Shown here: piece after piece, positions 49,900 to 58,500 of the stretch
How positions within the stretch are numbered: the first letter of the stretch is position 1
How the letters are laid out: every line of letters starts with the position of its first letter
NCBI RefSeq assembly: GCF_041262565.1
Contig: NZ_JBGCCJ010000001.1
Span: forward strand, 2,790,001 to 2,854,000
Direction: 5' to 3'
Origin: Leifsonia sp. EB41
Lineage (GTDB): Bacteria > Actinomycetota > Actinomycetes > Actinomycetales > Microbacteriaceae
DNA: 64,000 nucleotides
Made by a program: the position numbers and the translations under genes
Notes under the pieces: model-generated
The model's database searches: none
What the model saw: only the letters and a program-made list of their open reading frames with translations
What the model was told of the DNA's origin: nothing

Positions 49900-50961
49900 A
49901 TGACGACAACGACCACTCTCACCGACACCGTCCGGGTCGGACTCGTCGGCGCCGGACGGATCGCGAAGGTCCACGCGGCCGCCTACGAGCGCATCGCTCG
50001 CGGTCGCCTCGTGACCGTGACCGACCCGATCCTGGAGGCGGCGGAACGCCTCGGCGGCCAGTTCGGCCTGGAGGTCGCCCCGTCGTTCGCGAGCATCCTC
50101 GACGACGACCAGGTCGACGCGGTGCTGCTGGCCACGCCCAACTTCCTCCACGCCGAGCAGGTGATCCAGGCGCTCGAGGCCGGCAAGCACGTGTTCTGCC
50201 AGAAGCCCATCGCCCTGACGCTCCCCGACGCCGACCGCGTCGTCGCTGCGGCGGCCGCATCGGATCGGGTCGTGCAGTTCGGCTTCATGCTGCGCTTCAC
50301 TCCGCCGCTTCCCCAGCTCCAGCAGCGCATTGGCGCGGGAGAGCTGGGCCCGCTGATCGCCGCGCAGGCCGCGGTGTTCGGCTGGGAGCCCTCCAACGAA
50401 TGGTTCTACGATCCTGCGAACGGCGGCGGGGTCATCCTCGACACCCTCGTACACTTCGGCGACCTGGTGCTCTGGCTCTTCGGCCCCGCAGATCACGTAA
50501 CGACCGAGGGCGGCGCGTACAAGCTCGACGGCGCTAAGAAGTACGGCAGCCCCGATAACGCGGTCGTCACGGTCCGCCACACCAGCGGCGTCGTCTCCAG
50601 CATGTACGTCTCCTGGACGGCCGGTCGCGGCAACTTCACCCTGGACGTCTACGGCAACGACGGCAGCGCCACGGTCGACCTCGTCCACTCGCAGGCGCTC
50701 AACCTGCACCTGATCGACGACGGCGGAACGGCCTCCGCGGAGTCCGGGCAGCGCGGCTGGGTCTACCCCGACCTGGTCTGGGACTACGGCTACAGCGGCG
50801 AGCAGCAGTACTTCGTCGACCGCATCCTCGGGCGCGAGGACGGCAGCAAGGCGGCGACGGCGGCCGAGGCCCGCGACGCCCTCGCGCTGATGCTCGCCGC
50901 CCAGCAGTCGCTCGACGAGCGCCGCACCGTGCGCCTCACTGCAGGGGACCTCGACGGATGA
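49900..50961 (+). CDS. Gfo/Idh/MocA-family oxidoreductase 2
   Basis: A 353-residue oxidoreductase with a canonical loop GLVGAGRIAKVHAAAY, signature HVFCQKPIAL and DTLVHFGDLVLW. It starts 2 nt after gene 1 and overlaps gene 3 by 4 nt. Likely a step of oxidative sugar interconversion, as in inositol or keto-glycoside pathways. Confidence 0.9.
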   Translation: MTTTTTLTDTVRVGLVGAGRIAKVHAAAYERIARGRLVTVTDPILEAAERLGGQFGLEVAPSFASILDDDQVDAVLLATPNFLHAEQVIQALEAGKHVFCQKPIALTLPDADRVVAAAAASDRVVQFGFMLRFTPPLPQLQQRIGAGELGPLIAAQAAVFGWEPSNEWFYDPANGGGVILDTLVHFGDLVLWLFGPADHVTTEGGAYKLDGAKKYGSPDNAVVTVRHTSGVVSSMYVSWTAGRGNFTLDVYGNDGSATVDLVHSQALNLHLIDDGGTASAESGQRGWVYPDLVWDYGYSGEQQYFVDRILGREDGSKAATAAEARDALALMLAAQQSLDERRTVRLTAGDLDG

Positions 50962-51992
50962 GCACCGGGATCGCGGTCGTCGGCGCGGGGTTCTGGGCCG
51001 AGAGCATGCACCTGCCGGCCTTCCAGCGCATCGTGGGCGCCGACGTCCGCTGCGTCGTCGCCGCCACCGAGGAGTCGGCCAGGGCGACGGCCGAAAGGTT
51101 CGATATCCCGAGCTGGAGCACCGACATCGCAGCGACGGTTGCCCGGGACGACATCGACCTCGTCGACATCGTCGCGCCCCCGCACGTCCACGCCGAGGCC
51201 GCACTGCTCGCTGCCGCCGCCGGAAAGGACGCGATCTGCATCAAGCCGCTCGGCCGCACGGTCGCGGAGGCCGAGCGCATGATCGAGGCCGCTCGCGCTG
51301 CGGGGACCCGGTTGTTCTACGCGGAGAACGTCCCGTTCATCCCGGCCGTGCAGGAGGCGAAGCGGGCGGTGGACGCCGGTCGCGTCGGCGACGTCTTCCG
51401 GGTCGCCGCCCGGGAGGGCATCGGCGAGCCCCACTCGGCCTGGTTCTTCGACCCCGAGCGCAGCGGCGGAGGCGCCGTGCTCGACATGGCCGTGCACAGC
51501 ATCGCGTTCTGCGCGTTCTTCGCCGACTCGGACGTCGCCACGGTGTCCGCCGAGGTCGGCACCTACGTGTGGGGAGACCGCACGACGGCGGAGGACACCG
51601 CTGTGCTCACGCTGCGTTTCGCCAACGGCGCCCTGGGCGTCTGCGAGGACAGCTGGAGTCTCGTCGGGGCGATGGACTCCCGGTTCGAGATCGTCGGCAC
51701 CGGCGGCCGCATCCTCATCGACAACCTCCACCGCCAGCCGATCGAGCAGGTCGGCGCGAGCGGGGGATGGACCTACCCGCTCCCGATCCCCGGCCTGCTC
51801 GCCGACGGCCACGAGGACATGCTGCGGCACTTCCTCGACGCGCGCGAGACCCGGGCGCCCTCCCGATCGGAGGGGGAGGCCGGGCTCGCCGTGCTGCGAG
51901 TGGCGGAGGCCGCACTGGTCGCCGCACGCACCGGACAGCGCCAGGCCATCCAGTACCAGACCAACGACAGCAGAGAAGGAGTGACCGCATGA
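50958..51992 (+). CDS. Gfo/Idh/MocA-family oxidoreductase 3
   Basis: A 344-residue oxidoreductase: cofactor loop AVVGAGFWAESMHLPAF, signature AICIKPLGR and DMAVHSIAFCAF. It overlaps genes 2 and 4 by 4 nt and 4 nt. Divergence among the four paralogues is high, so they probably act at different steps rather than being recent duplicates. Confidence 0.9.
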   Translation: MSTGIAVVGAGFWAESMHLPAFQRIVGADVRCVVAATEESARATAERFDIPSWSTDIAATVARDDIDLVDIVAPPHVHAEAALLAAAAGKDAICIKPLGRTVAEAERMIEAARAAGTRLFYAENVPFIPAVQEAKRAVDAGRVGDVFRVAAREGIGEPHSAWFFDPERSGGGAVLDMAVHSIAFCAFFADSDVATVSAEVGTYVWGDRTTAEDTAVLTLRFANGALGVCEDSWSLVGAMDSRFEIVGTGGRILIDNLHRQPIEQVGASGGWTYPLPIPGLLADGHEDMLRHFLDARETRAPSRSEGEAGLAVLRVAEAALVAARTGQRQAIQYQTNDSREGVTA

Positions 51993-53083
51993 CAGCGACC
52001 GACACGGTCCGCATCGGGATGATCAGCTGGGCGCACGTGCACGCGGAATTCCGCGCGCGGGCGATCGCCGAGATCCCGGGCGCACAGATCGTCGCCATCG
52101 CCGACGAAGACGAGACCAGGGGACGGGCCGCCGCCGAACGGTGGGGCGTGGCCGACTTCACCACCGACTGGCGCGAGCTCATCGCCCGCGACGACATCGA
52201 CGTGGTCATGGTCCACTCCGAGAACGGCCGGCACGTCGACCAGGTCATCGCCGCGGCGGAGGCCGGCAAGCACGTCTTCTGCGAGAAGCCCATCGCGACC
52301 CGCACCGAAGACGCCGAGCGCATGGCAGCGGCCGTGGCCGAGGGCGGCGTGCAAGGGACGGCCGCGTTCGTCAGCCGGTTCTCCAAGGAGGCCGACCGCG
52401 CCAAGCGGATCGTCGACAGCGGAGTGCTGGGAAAGGTGCTCTTCACCCGCAGCATCATCGGCCTGGCCGGCATCGCCGAGATCGGCTGCCCGCCCGACAT
52501 GGTCGAGTGGATGTCCGATCACGCGCTGAACGGCGGAGGCGCCTGGATCGACGAGGGCTCGCACGGCATCGACCTACTCCGCTGGCTCGTCGGCGACATC
52601 CAGGAGGTGTCCGCCTTCACCGCGAACCGTGCCAAACCAGGCCTGGAGGATGAGGACGTCGCGGTCGCCATCGTGCGGTACCGCAACGGCGCCCTCGGCG
52701 AGATCACCACCGCGTGGAGCATGAACGTCGACATCAAGATGCGCAACGCCCTGGAGATCTACGGCACGGAGGGCACCCTGATCATGCGCGCCACCGACCC
52801 GTTCCCGCAGGTGGAGGTGTACCGCGCAACCGACGACGAGCTCTACCGGGGCTGGACCGTCCCGAACATCGAGCCCGCCGAGACCGAGCCGCACGACTAC
52901 TCGGGATGGGCGCCGCACGTCCACCACTACAAGCGCGAGGTCGCGTCCTACCTGGAACGCGTGAAGCAGGGCGAGAAGCCGTTCGGCCCGACGTTCGACG
53001 ACGGCGTCGCCTGCCTGCGCGTGATCGAGGCCGGGTACGACTCGGCGGCGAGAGGGGGTGTGGCAGTCAGCATCGTCCCCTAG
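51989..53083 (+). CDS. Gfo/Idh/MocA-family oxidoreductase 4
   Basis: A 364-residue oxidoreductase with an unusual loop GMISWAHVHAEFRARAI, like gene 1 lacking GxGxxG, signature HVFCEKPIAT and DEGSHGIDLLRW. It is followed by a hairpin and the transporter genes. The loops of genes 1 and 4 (IAGLHNHYHA and MISWAHVHAE) resemble each other and may form a subgroup. Confidence 0.9.
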   Translation: MTATDTVRIGMISWAHVHAEFRARAIAEIPGAQIVAIADEDETRGRAAAERWGVADFTTDWRELIARDDIDVVMVHSENGRHVDQVIAAAEAGKHVFCEKPIATRTEDAERMAAAVAEGGVQGTAAFVSRFSKEADRAKRIVDSGVLGKVLFTRSIIGLAGIAEIGCPPDMVEWMSDHALNGGGAWIDEGSHGIDLLRWLVGDIQEVSAFTANRAKPGLEDEDVAVAIVRYRNGALGEITTAWSMNVDIKMRNALEIYGTEGTLIMRATDPFPQVEVYRATDDELYRGWTVPNIEPAETEPHDYSGWAPHVHHYKREVASYLERVKQGEKPFGPTFDDGVACLRVIEAGYDSAARGGVAVSIVP

Positions 53084-53098
53084 CACCGCTACCCTCGA

Positions 53099-53119
53099 AC
53101 CGAGCGTCGGACGCTCGGT
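53099..53119 (+). promoter_or_regulatory. Intercistronic hairpin before the sugar-binding protein
   Basis: ACCGAGCGT (53099-53107) and ACGCTCGGT (53111-53119) form a perfect 9-bp stem with a 3-nt loop between oxidoreductase 4 and the binding-protein gene. There is no U-tract; it probably stabilises or partially terminates the transcript so that the binding protein is made in larger amount. Confidence 0.6.
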
Positions 53120-53141
53120 CGGCATTACCTCAAAGGAGAGA

Positions 53142-54479
53142 ATGATGTACCCAGCACAGCGCCGACGCCGCGTCCTCGCGGCAACGTTCGCGGCGGTGAG
53201 CGCCGTGACGCTCGCACTGACGGCCTGCACCTCCGGTTCCAGCTCATCCGGCGACCCGCACGTCGCCCCGGCAAGCTCCGGCGGCCCCTACGGCAAATTC
53301 ACCGATCAGAAGCTGACGCTCTCGCGGTGGGCGGGAGACCCGTGGACCGCCGGCCAGGTGTCGGCGGCCAAGGACTGGTCGAAGGACACCGGAGCCACCA
53401 TCGACATGGCCGCCGTCCCGTACGAGAACCTGCACGACAAGCAGGCCCTGACCCTGTCCTCCGGCTCGGACTACGACATCGTCTACGTGCACCCGAGCTG
53501 GTTCGGCGAGTTCGCCAAGGCCGGCTACCTAGCCCCGATCGACGAGTACCTGAGCGACAGCAAGCGCAATCCCCCCGGCTTCTCTGCAGCCTCGTACCTG
53601 CCGAACGTGCTCGCTCAGGGCAAGTACGACGGCAAGCAGTACTGCCTTCCCGACTTCGTCTCGACGGTCGTCGTCGGCTACCGGAAGGACCTGTTCGACA
53701 AGGCCGGCATCGCAGCACCGAAGACGGTCGACGATGTGCTCGCCGCCGCGAAGAAGCTCAACGGCACCGACGGTGCGGCCGGCATCGTGATGCCGGGCAA
53801 GGCAACAGGCGCCGTCGCGGACGTCTTCGGCTCGATGCTGACCGCCCAGGGCAACTGGTGGTACGACGCGTCGGGCAAGAAGAGCACCCTCGACGACGCC
53901 GCGGCCACCAAGGCGCTCGAGTTCTACACCCAGGCCGCCAAGTTCGCCCCGACCGGGATGCTGAACATGGCCGTGGACGACGCCGCGACCGTGGCGGCGC
54001 AGGGCAAGTCGGCCATCGTGATCGACACCACTCCCGCGCTCTCGGCGCTGGAGGACTCCTCGAAGTCGTCGACGGTCGGCAAATGGGCGTACGCGCCGAT
54101 CTCCTTCGGTGACCAGGCCGGCGGCGAGCTCATTTACTGGAACTGGTGCATCGCGGCCAACTCGAACCACAAGGACGCCGCGTACTCGTTCCTGCAGTAC
54201 TACACCGACACGGCCCAGCAGGCCAAGGTGGCGCTCGCCGCGGGCACTCTCGGCGCGACGAAGTCGTTCTACACCGACACCTCGCTCACCTCGAAGATCC
54301 CGTTCCTGCCCGCCGTCAACGAAGCGCTCAAGAACTCGAACCCGCAGCCGAGCCTGAGCAGCTGGCCCGGCATCCAGAACCAGATCGAGACGAGCATCCA
54401 GAAGGCGATCCAAGGGTCCTCGACGGTCGAGCAGTCGGTGGCCGACATGCAGACCGCGCTGAAAGCCCTCGGGCAGTAG
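53142..54479 (+). CDS. Sugar ABC transporter substrate-binding lipoprotein
   Basis: A 445-residue type II-fold (MalE/family 1) binding protein. A signal peptide ends in the lipobox LTAC (LALTACTSG). The mature part includes KLTLSRWAGDPWTAGQV and segments typical of family 1 proteins. Two adjacent ATGs (53142, 53145) follow AAAGGAGAG. It delivers a glycoside or oligosaccharide to the permeases encoded next. Confidence 0.92.
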   Translation: MMYPAQRRRRVLAATFAAVSAVTLALTACTSGSSSSGDPHVAPASSGGPYGKFTDQKLTLSRWAGDPWTAGQVSAAKDWSKDTGATIDMAAVPYENLHDKQALTLSSGSDYDIVYVHPSWFGEFAKAGYLAPIDEYLSDSKRNPPGFSAASYLPNVLAQGKYDGKQYCLPDFVSTVVVGYRKDLFDKAGIAAPKTVDDVLAAAKKLNGTDGAAGIVMPGKATGAVADVFGSMLTAQGNWWYDASGKKSTLDDAAATKALEFYTQAAKFAPTGMLNMAVDDAATVAAQGKSAIVIDTTPALSALEDSSKSSTVGKWAYAPISFGDQAGGELIYWNWCIAANSNHKDAAYSFLQYYTDTAQQAKVALAAGTLGATKSFYTDTSLTSKIPFLPAVNEALKNSNPQPSLSSWPGIQNQIETSIQKAIQGSSTVEQSVADMQTALKALGQ

Positions 54480-54549
54480 TGCCGAACCGGGGGATGGGCG
54501 CCGGCCACCGGCCCCATCCCCTCCGCACATCCATCAGGAGGAGAACGCC

Positions 54550-55476
54550 ATGTCAACGACCGTGACCCGCAGGTCGGGCGCGTCGCGCCGGAACTGGGAC
54601 AAAGAAGGGCGACGGCTCGGGCGCTGGCTCACCGTGCTCCCCGCCCTCGTGCTGGCCCTCGTGATCTTCGCCCCGCTGGTGTACTCGCTGGTCCTGTCGC
54701 TCTACAAGTGGCAGCTCACGCAGATCAACACGGGCAAGACCTGGGTCGGGCTCGACAACTACGTGAAGCTGTTCACCGACCCGAAGGTGCTCAACGCGCT
54801 CGGCAACACGATCGTCTACGTCGTCGGCAGCGTCGGAGTGGAGCTGGTCGTCGGCTTCGTGATCGCGAGCGCGCTCTTCGAGATCACCAAAGGGCGCAAG
54901 CTCGCGAACTCGCTCATCCTCCTCCCGATGATCATCGCCCCCGTGATAACGGCGCTGCTGTGGCGGTACATGTTCGACCCGCAGTTCGGGTTGATCAGCC
55001 GCGTCCTGGCATTGTTCGGCCACCAGGGCGGCATCGACTTCCTCGGCAACGCCCAACTGGCCCTGCCCTCGCTCATCCTCGTCGACATCTGGCAGTGGAC
55101 GCCGTTCGTCATCCTCATCCTGCACGCCGGCATGCTCGGCATCTCGGAGGAGCAGTTCGAAGCCGCCCGGATCGACGGCGCGGGTCGCGCGCGCATCTCC
55201 TGGTCGATCGTGCTGCCGGCGATCATGCCGCAGATCCTCCTCGTGCTGCTCTTCCGCACGATGGACACCTACCGCATCTTCGACACCGTCTACGTCCTCA
55301 CCCGCGGAGGGCCGGGAGGGGCGACCGAGACCATCGGCCTCTACACGTATCAGACCGGGTTCTCGTTCTTCGACATGGGATACGCGATGACGCTGAGCGT
55401 CTTCATCCTCGTGACCGTCGCGATCATCTCCAGCATCTATCTGCGGCTGCTGCGCCGCCGGAGGGTCTTCTCATGA
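54550..55476 (+). CDS. Sugar ABC transporter permease (MalF type)
   Basis: A 308-residue permease with six hydrophobic spans and the EAA motif EAARIDGAGRARISWSIVLPAI. AGGAGGAGAAC precedes the ATG at 54550. It pairs with the following MalG-type gene, overlapping it by 4 nt. No ATPase gene is in the operon; a shared MsmK-type ATPase is likely, as in other actinobacteria. Confidence 0.93.
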   Translation: MSTTVTRRSGASRRNWDKEGRRLGRWLTVLPALVLALVIFAPLVYSLVLSLYKWQLTQINTGKTWVGLDNYVKLFTDPKVLNALGNTIVYVVGSVGVELVVGFVIASALFEITKGRKLANSLILLPMIIAPVITALLWRYMFDPQFGLISRVLALFGHQGGIDFLGNAQLALPSLILVDIWQWTPFVILILHAGMLGISEEQFEAARIDGAGRARISWSIVLPAIMPQILLVLLFRTMDTYRIFDTVYVLTRGGPGGATETIGLYTYQTGFSFFDMGYAMTLSVFILVTVAIISSIYLRLLRRRRVFS

Positions 55477-56447
55477 GCTTCGCTCCCTGGCACCAGGTGC
55501 CCCACGAGCTGGTCGCCAGCCGTTCGCCGCGCGCCGCCCGCACGGTCGCCCCGGGGGATGCGGCGCCGTCGCCCCGATCCGCCGCCGGCGGCTCCGGCAC
55601 CGGCGCTACCGGCACCCGACGTCGGCGCCGGCCGGACGGCTGGGTGATCGGGTGCTACGTCGTCATCGCCGTTTTCCTCGTCTGGGTGCTCGTGCCCGTC
55701 CTGACAGTCGCGGTCAACTCCTTCAAGACCCCCGACGAGATCTTCGCGCAGAACCCGTCGCTCGCGTTCACCCCGACCCTCGAGAACTACGGCAAGGTCT
55801 TCGGCCAACTCGACTTCGGCCACTACCTGCTGAACAGCATCGTCGTCGCGTTCGGGAGCACGCTGCTCTCGCTGCTGCTCGGCGTGCCGTTCGCCTATGC
55901 ACTCGCCCGGCTCCCCATCCGCGGGCGCGAGTGGTGGGCGCGGATCGTCCTGTTCAGCCGGATGGTGCCGGCCGTGGCCCTGGTGGTCCCGATGTTCGTG
56001 ATCTTCCAGCAGCTGCACATCACCGGCAGCTACCTGGCGCTCATCCTCGCCCACACCTCCTTCAACCTCCCGATCGTCATCTGGATGATGCGGTCGTTCT
56101 TCGAGGAACTGCCGATCGAACTGGAGGAGGCCGCCATGGTCGACGGCTCCGGGAGGCTCGGGGCGTTCCTGCGCGTCGCGGTTCCGCTGACCACGCCGGG
56201 GATGGCGGCGACGGCGGTGCTCTGCGTGATCTTCTCGTGGAACGAGTTCCTCTTCGCCCTGGTGCTCTCGGGTCAGAGCACGCAGACCGTGCCGGTCGGC
56301 GTCTCGTCCTTCATCGGCTCCGTCTCGATCGACTGGGGCGGCAGCTCGGCGGCGGCGATCGTCGCCATCATTCCCATCTTCATCCTCGGACTCGCCGCCC
56401 AGCGGTTCCTCGTCCGGGGGCTGACCTTCGGAGGAGTCAAAGGGTGA
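55473..56447 (+). CDS. Sugar ABC transporter permease (MalG type)
   Basis: A 324-residue permease with an N-terminal polar extension of about 55 residues (rich in Ala, Ser, Gly, Arg), six spans and the EAA motif EEAAMVDGSGRLGAFLRVAVPL. The extension is longer than in typical MalG proteins. It overlaps the GH42 gene by 4 nt. Confidence 0.92.
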   Translation: MSFAPWHQVPHELVASRSPRAARTVAPGDAAPSPRSAAGGSGTGATGTRRRRRPDGWVIGCYVVIAVFLVWVLVPVLTVAVNSFKTPDEIFAQNPSLAFTPTLENYGKVFGQLDFGHYLLNSIVVAFGSTLLSLLLGVPFAYALARLPIRGREWWARIVLFSRMVPAVALVVPMFVIFQQLHITGSYLALILAHTSFNLPIVIWMMRSFFEELPIELEEAAMVDGSGRLGAFLRVAVPLTTPGMAATAVLCVIFSWNEFLFALVLSGQSTQTVPVGVSSFIGSVSIDWGGSSAAAIVAIIPIFILGLAAQRFLVRGLTFGGVKG

Positions 56448-58483
56448 CAACGCTCGGAGCACAGTACTTCCGCCCGCCGAACCCGCCCCGCGCCGACTGG
56501 AGGACGGACCTCGAGCGGATGCGCGACGCCGGCATGAACACGGTGAAGCTGTGGGCGTGCTGGAGCTGGATGAACCCGGCACCCGGGGAGTACGACTTCG
56601 ACGAGCTCGACGAACTGATCGCCATCGCGCGGGAGGTCGGGCTGACGATCGTGATCAACACCATCGTCGAGAACGCGCCGTACTGGCTGGAGCAGGCGCA
56701 CCCCGAGGCCCGCTACGTCGACCAGGACGGGCGCCCCGTCCAGCTCACCGCAGCGATGAACACCCCGGGCGGCGGCTGGCCAGGCCTCTGCTTCGACAAC
56801 CCCGCGGTGTGGGAGGCCGCCGAGCGGTTCCTCGGCGCGCTCGTCGACCGCTACGGCGACGACGTCGCGGTGTGGGACGTCTGGAACGAGCCGCACCTGG
56901 AGCCCGCGTCGTACTACCCGGAGCGTCAGTTCTGCTACTGCGACGCCTCCCTCGCCCGCTTCGGCGACTGGCTGCAGACGAAGTACGCGTCCCTCGACGA
57001 GCTCAACGGCGCGTGGGCCCGCCGCTACAGCGACTGGGCTCAGGTGTCCGCGCCGCGCGTGTTCGAGACCGTCCCCGACCTCATCGACTGGCGCGAGTCG
57101 TGGTTCGCGGCGCTGCGGCACTGGCTGGACCGCCGCGTCGAAGCCGTCCGCTCGCGGCGCGAGGAGGCGGTCGTGATGACCCACGTGGCCCTCAGCGGCT
57201 TCACCGGGCAGCTCGCGACGCACACGCTCGACGAGTTCACCCTCACGGGCGGGGTGGACCGGTTCGGAACGTCGAGCTTCCCGACCTGGCTGATGGGCGA
57301 CGACCACGTCGAGCACCTCTTCAACCTCGACACCGCGCGCGACGCCGCGGCCGGGGTGCCGTTCTGGCAGGCCGAACTGCAGGGCGGCCGGGGCCGCAGG
57401 GACGGGAAACGCACCACAGGGCAGCCCGGTGACGACGTGGTGGACCTCTGGATGTGGAATGCGATCGCCGCCGGCGCAACGGGTGTGATGTTCTGGCAGT
57501 GGCGCCCCGAGCTCCTCGGCCCGGAGAGCCCAGGGTACGGGCTGACCGCGCCCGACGGAACGCCCACCTCCCGCGTCGAGAGGGTGGCCGACTTCGCCCG
57601 CGTCGCCGGGCTGCCGGAACTGCAGGGGCGCAGCACCGAGACGCCTCGGGTCGGACTCCTGGTCTCCCGCGGGTCGGCACTGCACGCCTACGCCACCGAT
57701 CGGTCGATGGACCTCTACCGCGACGCCGTGCTCGGCGCGTACCGAATGCTGGTCGACCAGGACATCGCCGTCACGATCGTCTCCGCCGAACGCGCCGAGG
57801 CCGAGGGCCTCCCCTCCGGACTCGAAGCGATCTACTGGCCCATGCCGTCCGTCGCCTCCGACGCCCTGGGGGAGCTCCTGACGGAGTTCGTCGAGCAGGG
57901 CGGCACCCTCGTGAGCGAGGCCACGCCCGGCGAGTACACGGAGCTCGGCTTCCGCCGGCCGAACGTGCCGGCGGCGCGTCTGCGAGCGGTGTTCGGAGCA
58001 GAGGAGGTCGAGAGCACGACCGCCGAGGAGGGCACGCGTGTGCAACTCGCCGCCGACTCCATCGGCTGCCACTGGCTGCGCTCGCCGATCAGGCCGGAGG
58101 GCGGCCGGGTCGAGGCCGTGTTCGACGACGGCGAGCCCGCTGTCGTCACCCACGTCTACGGGCAGGGGAGGGCAGTGCTGATCGGGACCTTCCCGTCGCT
58201 CGGCGCCGACGCCCGCAGCGGCAGGGCCGTGGCACGCCTCCTTGCCGCGTCCGAACCGCCGACGCCGTGGACGACGCCCCGGCCGGGTCTCGTCACCCGA
58301 CGGGCGACCGCAGCAGACGGCGCCGAACTGCGATTCGCCATCAACTGGACGCGAGAACCGGCAGGCCTCGTGCTGGCGCCCGGCGAGGAGATCGTCGCGA
58401 CGTCACGCGTCGACGCGCTCTCGGCTGACCAGGATCCGGCGCTCTCGGCGAGGTCGGCGGTGCTGCTCCGACGGGTGGGCTGA
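56444..58483 (+). CDS. GH42 beta-galactosidase
   Basis: A 679-residue family 42 glycosidase. The (beta/alpha)8 domain has acid/base Glu149 in VWDVWNEPHLEP and nucleophile Glu311 in PFWQAELQGGRG; a beta-trimerisation domain and a C-terminal beta-sandwich follow. There is no signal peptide, so it acts on imported substrate in the cytoplasm, hydrolysing terminal beta-galactosides or related glycosides such as alpha-L-arabinopyranosides. GTG start at 56444 (GTGA overlap). It is the last gene of the operon and ends 17 nt from a convergent gene. Confidence 0.93.
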   Translation: MTTLGAQYFRPPNPPRADWRTDLERMRDAGMNTVKLWACWSWMNPAPGEYDFDELDELIAIAREVGLTIVINTIVENAPYWLEQAHPEARYVDQDGRPVQLTAAMNTPGGGWPGLCFDNPAVWEAAERFLGALVDRYGDDVAVWDVWNEPHLEPASYYPERQFCYCDASLARFGDWLQTKYASLDELNGAWARRYSDWAQVSAPRVFETVPDLIDWRESWFAALRHWLDRRVEAVRSRREEAVVMTHVALSGFTGQLATHTLDEFTLTGGVDRFGTSSFPTWLMGDDHVEHLFNLDTARDAAAGVPFWQAELQGGRGRRDGKRTTGQPGDDVVDLWMWNAIAAGATGVMFWQWRPELLGPESPGYGLTAPDGTPTSRVERVADFARVAGLPELQGRSTETPRVGLLVSRGSALHAYATDRSMDLYRDAVLGAYRMLVDQDIAVTIVSAERAEAEGLPSGLEAIYWPMPSVASDALGELLTEFVEQGGTLVSEATPGEYTELGFRRPNVPAARLRAVFGAEEVESTTAEEGTRVQLAADSIGCHWLRSPIRPEGGRVEAVFDDGEPAVVTHVYGQGRAVLIGTFPSLGADARSGRAVARLLAASEPPTPWTTPRPGLVTRRATAADGAELRFAINWTREPAGLVLAPGEEIVATSRVDALSADQDPALSARSAVLLRRVG

Positions 58484-58500
58484 ACCTCCACCGCTGTGCG

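Noticed and set aside
56273-58153. 626-codon open frame antisense to GH42
   Set aside because: It is a shadow of the GH42 gene, with no domain and no ribosome site.
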